A stretch of 64,000 nt of DNA from Cellulomonas sp. Leaf334 (GTDB lineage Bacteria > Actinomycetota > Actinomycetes > Actinomycetales > Cellulomonadaceae), in contig NZ_LMOO01000001.1 of the NCBI RefSeq assembly GCF_001424195.1, positions 1,656,812-1,720,811 on the forward strand, in the 5' to 3' direction. How positions within the stretch are numbered: position 1 is the first letter of the stretch; the number at the start of each line of letters is the position of its first letter. The position numbers and the translations under genes were made by a program. Shown in pieces: positions 29,429 through 42,250 of the stretch. Below the pieces are notes generated by a model. That model was given only the letters and a program-made list of their open reading frames with translations. It was not told the DNA's origin and made no database searches.

Positions 29429-30084
29429 CGTTCGTCGGCCGCATCGTGCACGTACCGCGCCACCTGCACGCGGTTGGTCACCTCCAGCTTGGTGAACACG
29501 CTGCCCACGTGCGTCTTCACCGTCGCCACCCCCAGGTGCAGCGACCTGGCGATCTCGGTGTTCGTCATCCCGTCGGACACCGCGTCGGCCACCTCCCGCT
29601 CGCGCTCCGTCAGACGCGCCAGCAGGATGCGTGCCTTGCGTCGACGCCCGTCGTCGGCCGGCCGGGTCACCGCGGCGATCAGCTGGGTGGTCACGCTCGG
29701 CGACAGCATCGGCTCGCCGAGAGCGACCCGACGCACCGCGACGACGAGGTCCGCCGGGGCGGTGTCCTTGAGCAGGAACCCCGCGGCGCCCAGCTGCAGG
29801 GCTGTGAGGACCATCTCGTCGGTGTCGAACGTGGTCAGGACGATGATCCGAGCGGTCGTGCCACGCTCCTTGAGCCGTCGGGTCGCCGCGAGCCCGTCCA
29901 TCCGCGGCATGCGGATGTCCATGAGCACCACGTCCGGCAGCTCCCGGGCGACGACGTCGAGCGCGTCCTGGCCGTCGACCGCCTCGCCCACGACCTCCAC
30001 GTCGGGTGCACCGCCCAGGATCATCCGCAGCCCGGCCCGCACCAGCGGGTCGTCGTCGACGACGACCACCCTCACGCCGGCCAC
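29425..30084 (-). CDS. NarL/LuxR-type response regulator
   Basis: This 219-residue protein has a receiver domain (1-120) with acidic pocket VVVDDD, phospho-acceptor aspartate in VVLMDIRMP and lysine in FLLKDTAP. A C-terminal LuxR helix-turn-helix (about 150-215) contains TEREREVADAVSDGMTNTEI and VKTHVGSV. It is activated by the histidine kinase encoded upstream, whose stop overlaps its start by about 13 nt. The target is not visible; the nearby ABC exporter is a candidate from typical arrangements. Confidence 0.93.
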   Translation of the reverse strand: MAGVRVVVVDDDPLVRAGLRMILGGAPDVEVVGEAVDGQDALDVVARELPDVVLMDIRMPRMDGLAATRRLKERGTTARIIVLTTFDTDEMVLTALQLGAAGFLLKDTAPADLVVAVRRVALGEPMLSPSVTTQLIAAVTRPADDGRRRKARILLARLTEREREVADAVSDGMTNTEIARSLHLGVATVKTHVGSVFTKLEVTNRVQVARYVHDAADER

Positions 30085-31277
30085 GGCAGCCTCGCCTCCA
30101 CGACGAACGACCCGTCGCTGGTCACACCGTGGTCCAGCTCGCCGCCGGCCAGCTCGGCGCGCTCGGTCAGGCCGGCCAGGCCGACCCCGCCCGGCCGCTC
30201 GTCGGTAGGTGTGCGCAGACTGTTGCGCACCTCGATCTCGAGCTGGCTGCCAGGGCTCCCGGCGAGGCGGACGCTCACCGACTCACCGGGTGCGTGCTTG
30301 CGGGCATTGGTCAGGGCCTCCTGGACGATCCGGAACGAGGTGCGGGACAGGGTCTGCGGCTTGGGCTCCTCCGCCAGCCCGGTCGTGTCGAGAACGACGG
30401 CCGAGCCGGCCTCCCGGGCGTCCGCGAGCAGTGCCGGCAGCTCGGCCAGGGTGGGCTGCGGAGGCTCGACGCCCGCAGCGCCGGCACCGGCACGCAGCAC
30501 CCCGAGCACCTGCCGCAGCTCGCTGAGGGCGAGCTGTGCGTTGGACTGGATGGTCTGTGCGGTCTCACGCGTCTCCGCGCGGGTGAGGTCGTCGCGGTAC
30601 GCCAGGGCGCCCGCGTGCAGGGCGACCAGCGAGATCCGGTGCGCCAGGACGTCGTGCATCTCCCGCGCGATCCGGGTCCGCTCGGCGTCGCGCGCCCGCT
30701 CGGTGGCGAGCTCTCTCTCCCGGTCGGCCGTAGCCACCTGCTCGTGCAGCGACGCGAGCAGCTCGCGGCGCGTGCCGATGTAGTAGCCCGTGGCCATCGT
30801 GGCGACGAAGTACGTGACCCCGATGACGCCGGCGGCGATCAGCCACGGGACGTCGGCGTCGTCCGGGCCGGGGAACGCGGCTCGGGCGTACACCTCCGAC
30901 GCGACACCGACGACGAGCGAGAGCGCGCCGACGATGACGACCCAGGAGCGGCGTCGCCACGTGGCCATCGACACCAAGGCGATCGTCGCTGGACCGGCGC
31001 TGAACGTGGAGACCATCGTCGCGGTCATCGTCAGGCACGCGACCGCCAGCGGGTACCGCCGACGCAGCGGGAGCAGGCAGAGCGTCGCCAGCCCCAGGAC
31101 CAGGTCGAGGAGCATCAGCACGGCGACGACGTCGTCCGGCTCGGGCGTGAAGCTCGTCCGCTCGGCCACCGTGACCGACCAGGCACCCAGCCCGACGGCG
31201 AACGCGACCAGGTACCGCCACACCCGTGACCAGCGCGACAGCGCGGCCTGCGGCGGGGTGGGGGTCGTGAAGAGCAT
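30072..31277 (-). CDS. Sensor histidine kinase, HisKA_3 (DesK/LiaS-like) type
   Basis: This 401-residue kinase has several N-terminal membrane helices in the first 180 residues, then a coiled coil. A HisKA_3 dimerisation region follows, with the phospho-acceptor histidine in RIAREMHDVLAHRISL. The HATPase domain has FRIVQEALTNARKHAPGE and a GVGLAGLTERAE G-box. It probably senses a membrane or envelope signal and phosphorylates the response regulator encoded downstream. Confidence 0.92.
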   Translation of the reverse strand: MLFTTPTPPQAALSRWSRVWRYLVAFAVGLGAWSVTVAERTSFTPEPDDVVAVLMLLDLVLGLATLCLLPLRRRYPLAVACLTMTATMVSTFSAGPATIALVSMATWRRRSWVVIVGALSLVVGVASEVYARAAFPGPDDADVPWLIAAGVIGVTYFVATMATGYYIGTRRELLASLHEQVATADRERELATERARDAERTRIAREMHDVLAHRISLVALHAGALAYRDDLTRAETRETAQTIQSNAQLALSELRQVLGVLRAGAGAAGVEPPQPTLAELPALLADAREAGSAVVLDTTGLAEEPKPQTLSRTSFRIVQEALTNARKHAPGESVSVRLAGSPGSQLEIEVRNSLRTPTDERPGGVGLAGLTERAELAGGELDHGVTSDGSFVVEARLPWPA

Positions 31278-31441
31278 GACGGCAGCCTAGGCAGTGCGTC
31301 GGCGCCCCTCGCCCACCTTCCGGCCGCTCCGCCTCCACCATCCGGTGGAGCCAGGGCTGACCTCATCGCCGATGTCTCGACGAGCACGGCACCGGGACTG
31401 TTGGCCTGCCATCGACCACCACCGACCCTGGAGCAGCTCCC

Positions 31442-32128
31442 ATGACCCGACCACTCACGCTCGCGCGCACCGCGGGCGCCCTCTACCTCCTGCTCGCGGT
31501 GCTCGGCGCCTGGGCGCAGCTCGTCGCGCGGGGCAGCATCTACGTCCCGGGTGACGCGGCCGCCACAGCCGCCGGGATCGTCGAGCACGAGACGCTGTTC
31601 CGGCTCAGTCTGGCGGCGGACATCCTCATGGCGGTCGTCTTCGTGCTCCTGGGCCTGACCCTCTTCCGCCTCCTCGACGACGTCGAGCGCAGGGCGGGGA
31701 CTGCGCTGCTGGTCTTCGTCGCCGTGGGCGCAGGCTCGATCCTGATCAACCTCACGTTCCAGGTCGGCGCCCTGCTCACGGCGACCAGCTCTGCGTTCGA
31801 CGCGGGCACCACGCTGCTGCTCCTCGACCTGCACTCCTACGGCTATGCGCTCGGCGGTGTCTTCTTCGGTCTGTGGTTGTTGCCGATGGGGTGGGCCGCC
31901 GTCCGGACGAGCCTGTTCCCGACGTGGCTCGGTGTCCTGCTCATCACCGGCGCCGCTGCCTGGGTGGCCGATCCGGTGATCCTGTTCGCCCTGCCCGACG
32001 CCGAGGGAGCCCTGCGCGGTGTCACCGCCGCCGTCACCACCGTCGCGGAGCTCACACTCGTCGTGTACCTGCTGGTCCGGGGCGTGAGCCGGGAGGCACC
32101 GGTCCCGCAGCCGGCCCTCAGCCGCTGA
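31442..32128 (+). CDS. DUF4386 family membrane protein
   Basis: This 228-residue protein has six predicted membrane helices. Features matching DUF4386 are the opening LARTAGALYLLLAVLGAWAQ, the middle DLHSYGYALGGVFFGLWLLP, and a final helix before a short Pro-rich tail. Function is unknown. The gene diverges from the histidine-kinase gene and converges on the WYL regulator. Confidence 0.82.
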   Translation: MTRPLTLARTAGALYLLLAVLGAWAQLVARGSIYVPGDAAATAAGIVEHETLFRLSLAADILMAVVFVLLGLTLFRLLDDVERRAGTALLVFVAVGAGSILINLTFQVGALLTATSSAFDAGTTLLLLDLHSYGYALGGVFFGLWLLPMGWAAVRTSLFPTWLGVLLITGAAAWVADPVILFALPDAEGALRGVTAAVTTVAELTLVVYLLVRGVSREAPVPQPALSR

Positions 32129-32152
32129 CGAGGTACGCGGTCGGGGCGACGC

Positions 32153-33151
32153 TCACCCCGCCGACGATCGCGCGCTCGTCGTCGTCGGCAGCGCTGGCGG
32201 GCCGAGGTGGGTGGCGAGCCGCCCGACGGCGTCGGCGAGCTCGGCCGGTTCGAGGACGACCACCCGGGTGGTCAGGGCGATCCGGGCGACCGTCATCGCG
32301 AGCCGGCCGAGATCCTCGCCGCGGACCTCGACGACGCACGAGTCCGCTTCGCGCGTGACCAGGGTGTGGTCGATCCACCGGAACACTCCCTCGAGCTCGT
32401 CGAACGCCGCGCCCACGGCGAGCCTCGCCGCAGAGGCACGGGGTACCGAACCGATCGAGCCGGCGACGAAGCTCGCGGCGTCGCCACCCGGGATCTCGCG
32501 GGGTGCGAACCGGCCGCCGGCGGGCGAGGGCCCCCGTAGCCGGTCCAGCCGGAACGTGCGCCAGTCGTCGCGACCCTGGTCCCACGCCACGAGGTACCAG
32601 CGACGGCCGGCGGTGACGAGCCGGTGCGGTTGGACGAGCCGTCGGCTGCTCTCGCCGTCACCGCGCCGGTAGTCGAACCGCACGTTCTCACAGTCTCGGC
32701 ACGCCGCGGCGAGCACGCTGAGCGCCTCGGGGTCGACGATGTCGTCGGTCGGCCAGCGCATCGACGTGACGCTCGAGTGCAACGCCGACACCCGTCGACG
32801 CAGCCGGTGCGGCAGGAGCTGCTCGATCTTCGTGAGGGCGCGCAGCGACGTGTCCTCCATGCCGCTGATGGCCGCCTCCGCGGCATAGCGCAGCCCGACG
32901 GCGACCGCGACGGCCTCGTCGTCGTCGAGGACCAAGGGCGGCACGTGCGCGCCCGCGGCGAGCCGGTAGCCGCCGTACTTTCCCGACGCGGCATCGACCG
33001 GATAGCCGAGGTCACGCAGCCGGTCGACGTCACGACGCACCGTCCGCTCCGTGACTTCGAGGCGCGCGGCGAGCTCGTCACCACGCCACGACCGGTGCGT
33101 CTGCAGGAGCGAGAGCAGCTGCAGCGCCCGACCGGTGGGGTCCTTCCGCAT
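32153..33151 (-). CDS. YafY-type transcriptional regulator (HTH_11 and WYL domains)
   Basis: This 332-residue protein has an N-terminal helix-turn-helix (about 5-60, RALQLLSLLQTHRSWRGDELAARL). A WYL domain (about 140-215) has the motif RRWYLVAWDQGRDDWRTFRLDRL, followed by a WCX-like C-terminal extension (about 230-320). WYL regulators bind nucleic-acid or metabolite ligands. It is transcribed away from the epoxide-hydrolase-like gene with only 86 bp between starts, so local control of that gene is plausible. Confidence 0.92.
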   Translation of the reverse strand: MRKDPTGRALQLLSLLQTHRSWRGDELAARLEVTERTVRRDVDRLRDLGYPVDAASGKYGGYRLAAGAHVPPLVLDDDEAVAVAVGLRYAAEAAISGMEDTSLRALTKIEQLLPHRLRRRVSALHSSVTSMRWPTDDIVDPEALSVLAAACRDCENVRFDYRRGDGESSRRLVQPHRLVTAGRRWYLVAWDQGRDDWRTFRLDRLRGPSPAGGRFAPREIPGGDAASFVAGSIGSVPRASAARLAVGAAFDELEGVFRWIDHTLVTREADSCVVEVRGEDLGRLAMTVARIALTTRVVVLEPAELADAVGRLATHLGPPALPTTTSARSSAG

Positions 33152-33237
33152 CGTCCGAGTCTGTCATCGGTTGCGGACCGAACCTGTCCGCAGTGCGCTC
33201 TACGGTTCCGGCACCCGACGAGATTGCGAGAACGCAC

Positions 33238-34182
33238 ATGTCTGATGTCACGAACTTCCCGGAACCCACCAACATCTCCGTCAATGGCGTGACGCTCGAA
33301 GTCTTCGAGGCCGGTCGAGAGAATGCCGGCAAACCCGTCGTGCTCTGCCACGGATGGCCCGAGCACGCCTTCACCTGGCGCCACCAGATGTCCGCCCTCG
33401 CCGCCGCGGGCTACCACGTGATCGTCCCGAACCAGCGTGGCTACGGGAACTCGTCCCGCCCGACCGAGGTGACGGACTACGACATCGCGCACCTGTCCGG
33501 TGACCTCGTCGCGCTCCTCGATCACTACGGGTACGCCGACGCCACCTTCGTCGGGCACGACTGGGGCGCCATGGTCGTCTGGGGCCTGGCTCTGCTGCAC
33601 CCGGACCGCGTGAACAAGGTGATCAACCTGAGCCTGCCCTACCAGGAACGCGGTGAGGTGCCCTGGGTCGAGCTCATGGAGATCGTGCTCGGCGGCGACT
33701 TCTACTTCGTCCACTTCACCCGGCAGCCCGGCGTCGCCGACGCGGTGCTCGACGAGAACACGTCCCAGTTCCTGCGCAACCTGTTCCGCAAGAACGAGCC
33801 CCCCGCAGAGCCCGCGCCGGGCATGGCGATGATCAACCTCGCCCGAGCGCAGACACCGCGCGGGGAGCCCGTGATGAGCGACGACGAGCTGGCCGTGTTC
33901 GTGTCCGCCTTCGAGTCGTCAGGCTTCACCGGCAGCATCAACTGGTACCGGAACCTCGACCGCAACTGGCACCTGCTGGCGGACGTGGACCCGATCATCC
34001 GCCAGCCCACCCTCATGATCTACGGCGACCGGGACCCGGTCATGAGGTCGGAGAACCTGTCGGAGTGTGTGCCGAACGTGGAGGTGGTCAGCCTCGACTG
34101 CGGTCACTGGATCCAGGAGGAGAAGCCGGACGAGGTCAACCGACTGATCCTGACCTGGCTGGGACAGCAGGACGCCGCCTGA
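33238..34182 (+). CDS. Alpha/beta hydrolase, epoxide-hydrolase-like
   Basis: This 314-residue protein has oxyanion motif CHGWPE, nucleophile elbow GHDWGAM (aspartate nucleophile), a cap region with NWYRNLDRNW, an acid region YGDRDPVM and the catalytic histidine in LDCGHWIQEEKP. The Asp nucleophile and Tyr-containing cap point to an epoxide hydrolase, although haloalkane dehalogenases share the fold. The ATG at 33238 is preferred; the longer in-frame ORF begins inside the divergent promoter region. Confidence 0.88.
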   Translation: MSDVTNFPEPTNISVNGVTLEVFEAGRENAGKPVVLCHGWPEHAFTWRHQMSALAAAGYHVIVPNQRGYGNSSRPTEVTDYDIAHLSGDLVALLDHYGYADATFVGHDWGAMVVWGLALLHPDRVNKVINLSLPYQERGEVPWVELMEIVLGGDFYFVHFTRQPGVADAVLDENTSQFLRNLFRKNEPPAEPAPGMAMINLARAQTPRGEPVMSDDELAVFVSAFESSGFTGSINWYRNLDRNWHLLADVDPIIRQPTLMIYGDRDPVMRSENLSECVPNVEVVSLDCGHWIQEEKPDEVNRLILTWLGQQDAA

Positions 34183-34190
34183 GTCCCGCA

Positions 34191-34242
34191 CCCTGAGGTC
34201 TCCCGACGGTCGTGACGATCGACGACGACGGAGACCTCAGGG
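34191..34242 (+). terminator. Inverted repeat after the hydrolase gene
   Basis: Arms 34191-34203 and 34230-34242 pair over 13 bp with a 26-base insert that may fold further. The repeat starts 9 nt after the stop codon. Confidence 0.6.
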
Positions 34243-34329
34243 AGGGGGCAGGTCGCCGCGAACATGACGATGCCCCCGCCCGGCTCGGACGAGGGCATGC
34301 ACACCACCGGTTCGCACCATGGTGCGGGT

Positions 34330-34405
34330 TGGTGGAGCCAAGGGGACTCGAACCCCTAACCCCCTGCTTGCAAAGCAGGTGCGCTACCAATTGCGCCATG
34401 GCCCC
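34330..34405 (-). tRNA. tRNA-Ala (TGC anticodon)
   Basis: The 76-nt minus-strand sequence includes an encoded CCA end. The acceptor stem pairs GGGGCCA with TGGCTCC and contains the G3-U70 wobble that identifies alanine tRNAs. The anticodon loop TTTGCAA gives TGC. A 14-bp perfect palindrome (34313-34326) just downstream may end transcription. Confidence 0.97.
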
Positions 34406-34422
34406 GTGAGAGACCGACCCGT

Positions 34423-34542
34423 CTACTCGAACGTGTCGGTGACCTCTGCCCACAGGTCTCGCTCGTCACGATCCTGCGCGTACTTCTGCCACACGACGAA
34501 TCCGATGGCGGCAACGGCCGCCAGGAGCAGGAGCTTCTTCAT
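34423..34542 (-). CDS. DLW-39 family protein
   Basis: This 39-residue protein begins MKKLLLLAAVAAIGFVVW, has one membrane segment, and carries the family's DLW motif (RDERDLWAEV). Length and position between tRNA-Ala and tRNA-Ile near gyrA fit the actinobacterial DLW-39 family exactly. Function is unknown. Start ATG 34542, stop TAG 34425-34423. Confidence 0.9.
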   Translation of the reverse strand: MKKLLLLAAVAAIGFVVWQKYAQDRDERDLWAEVTDTFE

Positions 34543-34564
34543 CGGTTCCCCCACGGGTCGGGAG

Positions 34565-34638
34565 TGGGCCTAACAGGACTTGAACCTGTGACCTCTTCCT
34601 TATCAGGGAAGCGCTCTAACCGTCTGAGCTATAGGCCC
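34565..34638 (-). tRNA. tRNA-Ile (GAT anticodon)
   Basis: The 74-nt minus-strand tRNA has acceptor GGGCCTA paired with TAGGCCC, discriminator A and anticodon loop CTGATAA (GAT). The D-arm AGCTCAGACGGTTAGAGC and T-arm ACAGGTTCAAGTCCTGT are clear. CCA is not encoded. Confidence 0.97.
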
Positions 34639-34708
34639 GTGCACTGCGCGCGCCTTAGTGGCGCCGGATGAGACTACCCCAGGGCGGGGGCGCTGCCCAA
34701 ACCGGCAA

Positions 34709-35634
34709 TCACTCGTCCGTCATGGTCACGTGCACGCCGCCGACGAGCGCCGCCACGATGTTGTAGAGGAACGCGCCGATGGTCGCGAGAGCCGTGAGAA
34801 GGAAGACGTCGATGACCGCGATGAGCGTCGCGCCGGAGATGATCCGCTGGAACTCGACGTACTGCAGGATGTCGATCCCGCTCTCGGTACCGGTGATCTG
34901 CGTGACCAGATCGTCCGCCTTGGTGAACACCTGGAGCCCGTTGAGCGTGAACCAGACGACGGCCGCCGCGACGACGATCATCACGCCGATGGCGACCGAC
35001 AGCAGGAACGACAGCTTCATCACGGACCACGGGTCGACGCGCGAGATGGCGAGCCGGACCCGACGCGGTGCACCGTGCGACCCGACCGTCGGGATGCGCC
35101 CCGTGCTCGGCCGTGCACCCGTGAGGTTGTCGGACGAGGTCGCTGTCCGAGGGGCCGCCGGGGTGGTGGTCATGGACGGCTCCTTGGGACGGGGTCGGGT
35201 GGCCGCGGCGATCGCGGCAGACGTGGCGACTCCGGCTCTCTTGAGCCAGACGGTGGCGGTATCCACCGCAACCATCATCGGGGACGGAGGGTCGTGCTCG
35301 TCGCCAGAGGCGGAGACGGTCGTGTCACGATCCTGTGGAGATGTCGCGGTGGCCGTCCTGGTATCGGAGGGTTCCGGACGTATCGGCGCCGCCGTCCTTG
35401 CCGCCGACGTGGAGGTGCGCGTCGGCGTCACCGTCGGGGGCATCACGCTCGCGGGCACGGTGAAGGCGGTCGACCCGTTGGACCCGTTCAGGTTGGGCAC
35501 GTGCGTCGCGGGGTCCTCCGTGTCGGTCCACGTCGGTCCGGTTCCCGTCCGGGGCGCGGACGTCGTCTGACGGCCGGCGGTCGTCGGAGTCGTCGGGCGC
35601 TTGCGCGGCGGGATCGAAGGGGGCGTGGAATCGG

Positions 35635-35638
<4 letters not shown>
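34709..35638 (-). CDS. DUF3566 domain membrane protein
   Basis: The 309-residue protein has a long Thr/Pro/Ser-rich disordered N-terminus (about 1-185). The C-terminal DUF3566 domain (about 190-305) begins [27 protein letters not shown], with two membrane helices and the closing [18 protein letters not shown]. The family nearly always follows gyrA in actinobacteria; its function is unknown. The start overlaps the gyrA stop (ATGA). Confidence 0.93.
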
Positions 35639-38241
<2,603 letters not shown>

Positions 38242-38284
38242 CGTGGTTCCTTACTTCGGTGCGGACGGGTGGGACGGTCGGGCC

Positions 38285-40324
38285 TCAGATGTCGAGGAAC
38301 CTGACGTCCTTCGCGTTGCGCTGGATGAACGAGCGGCGGGACTCGACGTCCTCGCCCATGAGGATCGAGAAGATCTCGTCGGCCGCCGCGGCCTCGTCGA
38401 GGGTGACCTGCAGGAGCGTGCGGTGCTCGGGCGACATCGTCGTCTCCCACAGCTCCTGGTAGTCCATCTCGCCCAGACCCTTGTAGCGCTGGATCGAGTT
38501 GTCCTTCGGCAGCCGCTTGCCGTTGGCCTGCCCGTCGGCGACGACGGCGTCGCGCTCCCGGTCGGTGTAGACGTAGTCGTGGTCGGCGTTGGCCCACTTG
38601 ACCCGGTACAGCGGCGGCTGCGCGATGTACACGTGACCGTGGGTGATCAGGTTCGGCATGTAGCGGAACAGCAGGGTGAGCAGCAGGGTCCGGATGTGCT
38701 GACCGTCGACGTCGGCGTCGGCCATGATCACGATCTTGTGGTACCTCAGCTTGGACAGGTCGAAGTCCTCGCCGATGCCCGTGCCGAACGCGGTGATCAG
38801 CGCCTGGACCTCCTGGTTGCCCAGCGCCCGGTCCAGCCGCGCACGCTCGACGTTGAGGATCTTGCCGCGGATCGGGAGGATCGCCTGCGTGCGCGGGTTG
38901 CGCCCGCGCACCGCGGAGCCGCCGGCCGAGTCACCCTCGACGATGAAGACCTCGCACTCCTCGGCGCGGCTCGACTGGCAGTCGCGGAGCTTGCCCGGCA
39001 TACCACCCGACTCGAGCAGACCCTTGCGGCGCGTGGCCTCCCGGGCCTTGCGAGCGGCCATGCGCGCGGCCGCGGCCTGGATCGACTTGCGGATGACGTC
39101 CCGCGCCTCGTTCGGGTGCGAGTCCAGCCAGTCGCCCAGCTGCTCGTTCACCACGCGCTGCACGAACGTCTTCGCCTCGGTGTTCCCGAGCTTCGTCTTC
39201 GTCTGGCCCTCGAACTGCGGCTCGCCCAGCTTGATCGAGATGACCGCGGTGAGCCCTTCGCGGATGTCGTCGCCCGTGAGGTTCTCGTCCTTCTCCTTGA
39301 GGATGCCCTTGTCGCGCGCGTAGCGGTTGATCAGGGACGTCATCGCGGCGCGGAAGCCCTCTTCGTGCGTGCCGCCCTCGGTCGTGGAGATCGTGTTCGC
39401 GTACGTGTGCACCGACTCGGAGTACGCGTTGGTCCACTGCATCGCGATCTCGACGGCGATCCGGCGCTCGGTGTCCTCGGACTCGAAGTCGATGATCTCC
39501 GGGTGGACGACCTCGACCTTCTTCGCGCTGTTCAGGTGCTTGACGTAGTCGACCAGGCCGTCGTCGTACTTGTACGTGACGTTCCGGAACGCCGGCGTGC
39601 CCGTGTCGGCCTCCTCGCCCTCGCCCGCGACCTCGTCATCCGTACCGAGGTGCTCGGGGCGCTCGTCGGTCAGCGAGATCTCGAGGCCCTTGTTGAGGAA
39701 CGCGTACTGCTGGAACCGCGCCCGCAGCGTCTCGAAGTCGTACTCGGTGGTCTCGAAGATCGCCGGGTCCGCCCAGAACGTCTGCGACGTACCGCGCTGG
39801 TCGGTCGGTTCGCCCTTGCTCAGCTCACCCAGCGGCTTGCCGCCGTCGGAGAAGTTCTGCTGCCACACGAAGCCGTCGCGCTTGACCACCGTCTCGACGC
39901 GCGTGGACAGCGCGTTGACGACGGAGATGCCGACGCCGTGCAGACCGCCCGACACGGCGTAGCCCGCGCCGCCGAACTTCCCGCCCGCGTGCAGGATCGT
40001 CATGACGACCTCGACCGTGGGGCGCCCCTCGGTCGGGTGGATGGCGACCGGGATGCCACGGCCGTTGTCGACGACGCGCACACCACCGTCGGGGAGCAGC
40101 GTGATCTCGATGCGGTCGCAGTAGCCGGCGAGAGCCTCGTCGACCGAGTTGTCGACGACCTCGGTGACGAGGTGGTGCAGACCGCGCTCACCGGTGGAGC
40201 CGATGTACATGCCGGGGCGCTTGCGCACCGCCTCGAGTCCCTCGAGAACCGTGATCGCGCTGGCGTCGTACCCGCCGTCGCCAGTCTTCAGGGTGCTGGG
40301 CGGGGGGGTGCTCTGCTCGGCCAC
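38285..40324 (-). CDS. gyrB: DNA gyrase subunit B
   Basis: This 679-residue GHKL ATPase subunit has the ATP-binding motifs [21 protein letters not shown] and [12 protein letters not shown]. The TOPRIM domain has EGDSAGGSA and the metal-binding [11 protein letters not shown]. The C-terminus contains RYKGLGEMD. It is transcribed with gyrA and DUF3566. About 180 bp without a gene separate its start from dciA. Confidence 0.98.
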   Translation of the reverse strand: MAEQSTPPPSTLKTGDGGYDASAITVLEGLEAVRKRPGMYIGSTGERGLHHLVTEVVDNSVDEALAGYCDRIEITLLPDGGVRVVDNGRGIPVAIHPTEGRPTVEVVMTILHAGGKFGGAGYAVSGGLHGVGISVVNALSTRVETVVKRDGFVWQQNFSDGGKPLGELSKGEPTDQRGTSQTFWADPAIFETTEYDFETLRARFQQYAFLNKGLEISLTDERPEHLGTDDEVAGEGEEADTGTPAFRNVTYKYDDGLVDYVKHLNSAKKVEVVHPEIIDFESEDTERRIAVEIAMQWTNAYSESVHTYANTISTTEGGTHEEGFRAAMTSLINRYARDKGILKEKDENLTGDDIREGLTAVISIKLGEPQFEGQTKTKLGNTEAKTFVQRVVNEQLGDWLDSHPNEARDVIRKSIQAAAARMAARKAREATRRKGLLESGGMPGKLRDCQSSRAEECEVFIVEGDSAGGSAVRGRNPRTQAILPIRGKILNVERARLDRALGNQEVQALITAFGTGIGEDFDLSKLRYHKIVIMADADVDGQHIRTLLLTLLFRYMPNLITHGHVYIAQPPLYRVKWANADHDYVYTDRERDAVVADGQANGKRLPKDNSIQRYKGLGEMDYQELWETTMSPEHRTLLQVTLDEAAAADEIFSILMGEDVESRRSFIQRNAKDVRFLDI

Positions 40325-40506
40325 GGGCGGTGGTGCTCCTCAAGCTCTCACACGCGACGGAGGGCGCCGACCGAACTTCACCGGATCGGATCACTCCATG
40401 ACGCTGGAGTTCCAGGCACAGGCGCGCCAGGAATGACCTTCACAGTCTACCTGGTGGACGGGCCTGGACCCTCTTTTCCCACAGGCGTCGGTGGGGTGTT
40501 CCTCGG

Positions 40507-41067
40507 TCAGCGGAACGTATCGCGCTCCCCGCGCCCGGCAACCCTCTTCGGACCGGTCTTGAACCGGGGACCTCCGGGGTTCAGGACAGTGATCTCCAGG
40601 ACGATCCCGTCGCCGAGGTCCGCCGCGAGCCGCCCGAGCATCGCCGGTGCCAGGAACCGCAGCTGCGTCGCCCACGACGTCGAGTGCGCCCGCAGCGTCA
40701 GCGCCCCGCCCTCGAACGACACGTACTCGCAGTGCTCGGCCACCTGCGCGCCGACGAGATCCGACCACCGGTGCTTGAGCACGCCCGCGACCTGGTCCGA
40801 CGGCCCGCCCAGCTGGTCGAGCAGACCGCTGACGGTCGATCCGATCAGCTGAGGGTCGCGCGCCCCCGGACCGGCGGTCCCCACCTGCACCGGGACCAGC
40901 GGTCGACGCCGCGCCGGGTCGCCCGGCCGGTAGCCGCGCTGCGCCGCCGCGGCCTTCGCACGGCCCAGCGCGCCGAGCGCCACCTGTCGGGGCGGCGTCA
41001 GCTCGACGAGGTCCCGCAACGGGGTGTCCAGCGCTCTGGGCTGCGGAAAGAGCTCCTCAGAGGACAC
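40507..41067 (-). CDS. dciA: DUF721 family protein (DciA-like helicase loader)
   Basis: This 186-residue protein has a DUF721/DciA domain in its C-terminal half (about 75-175). It includes [45 protein letters not shown] across the conserved strand-helix block, with positions given in place of a full motif. DciA proteins interact with the replicative helicase in bacteria lacking DnaC. The GTG at 41067 overlaps the recF stop by 11 nt. Placement after recF is the usual actinobacterial arrangement. Confidence 0.9.
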   Translation of the reverse strand: MSSEELFPQPRALDTPLRDLVELTPPRQVALGALGRAKAAAAQRGYRPGDPARRRPLVPVQVGTAGPGARDPQLIGSTVSGLLDQLGGPSDQVAGVLKHRWSDLVGAQVAEHCEYVSFEGGALTLRAHSTSWATQLRFLAPAMLGRLAADLGDGIVLEITVLNPGGPRFKTGPKRVAGRGERDTFR

Positions 41068-42241
41068 GAGCCACCTCGCCCCCCATGACATCCACCCGGG
41101 CACCGGCCAGCGGAGCCGGGACGTCGTCGGCGACGGCCGCCGTGATCAGGACCTGCCGCGCGGGCGCGACGAGCTCGGCCAGCCGGTCGCGGCGGCGTGC
41201 GTCGAGCTCCGCGAACACGTCGTCGAGGATCAGCACCGGCTCACCGTCCGGTCCCCAGTCGCCCCCGACGCCCTCGTCGTCGCCACGCGTCAGCAGCTCG
41301 TACGAGGCGAGCCGCAGCGCCAGCGCGAACGACCACGACTCCCCGTGGCTCGCGTAGCCCTTGGCCGGCAGGCCGCCGAGAGTGAGGACCAGGTCGTCGC
41401 GGTGCGGACCGACGAGGCTGACCCCGCGCTCGATCTCCTTGCTGCGCAGCCGGCCCATCGCCTCGAGCAGCTGCGCCTCCACCAGGTCGACGCCGGCCGC
41501 GTCGTCCTCGATCTCCAGCACGGCGTCCAGCGACGCCTTGTACGTCACGATCGCGTCACCCTGACCGGCGCTGACCTGCGCATATGCCTTCTCGACGTGC
41601 GGAGCGATCGCCCGGACCAGACTCCGCCGGGCGACGATGATCTGCGCGCCGGTCTGCGCGAGCTTGGCATCCCAGACGTCGAGCGTGCGCAGGTCCGCAC
41701 CTGCACCCCGGCGTGCCACGGCAGCCGACTTCAGCAACGCCGACCGCTGGCGCAGCACCCGGTCGTAGTCGGCGACCGTCCCCGCGACGCGCGGCGTCAG
41801 CTGCACCAGGAGGTCGTCGAGGAACCGTCGTCGGCCGTCCGGGTCACCCTTGACCAGCGACAGGTCCTCCGGCGCGAACAGCACCGTGCGCAGGATGCCC
41901 AGCACGTCGCGCGCCCTCGTCGGGGATCCCCCGTTGACGCGAGCGCGGTTCGCCTTGCCGGGCGTGACCTCGATCTCGACGAGGGTCGACCGGGGTCGAC
42001 CGGGCTCCAGCTCGCGCACGACCTTGGCCCGGACCACCGCCCTGGTCGTACCAGCACGCACCAGTGCGGCATCCGTCGGTACCCGGTGGCTGCCGAGCGT
42101 CGCGACGTAGCCCATCGCCTCGACCAGGTTCGTCTTGCCCTGCCCGTTGGGGCCGACGAGCGCGGTGATCCCCGGCTCCAGCGGGAGCTCGACCTGCGCG
42201 TACGAGCGGAAGTCCGTCAGGGAGAGATGGGCGACGTACAT
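41057..42241 (-). CDS. recF: DNA replication/repair protein RecF
   Basis: This 394-residue SMC-like ATPase has Walker [15 protein letters not shown], signature region [15 protein letters not shown] and Walker [16 protein letters not shown]. It loads RecA at gapped DNA with RecO and RecR. It lies between gnd and dciA on the minus strand and ends overlapping dciA. Confidence 0.97.
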   Translation of the reverse strand: MYVAHLSLTDFRSYAQVELPLEPGITALVGPNGQGKTNLVEAMGYVATLGSHRVPTDAALVRAGTTRAVVRAKVVRELEPGRPRSTLVEIEVTPGKANRARVNGGSPTRARDVLGILRTVLFAPEDLSLVKGDPDGRRRFLDDLLVQLTPRVAGTVADYDRVLRQRSALLKSAAVARRGAGADLRTLDVWDAKLAQTGAQIIVARRSLVRAIAPHVEKAYAQVSAGQGDAIVTYKASLDAVLEIEDDAAGVDLVEAQLLEAMGRLRSKEIERGVSLVGPHRDDLVLTLGGLPAKGYASHGESWSFALALRLASYELLTRGDDEGVGGDWGPDGEPVLILDDVFAELDARRRDRLAELVAPARQVLITAAVADDVPAPLAGARVDVMGGEVARVL

Positions 42242-42250
42242 CTCTTCCGG

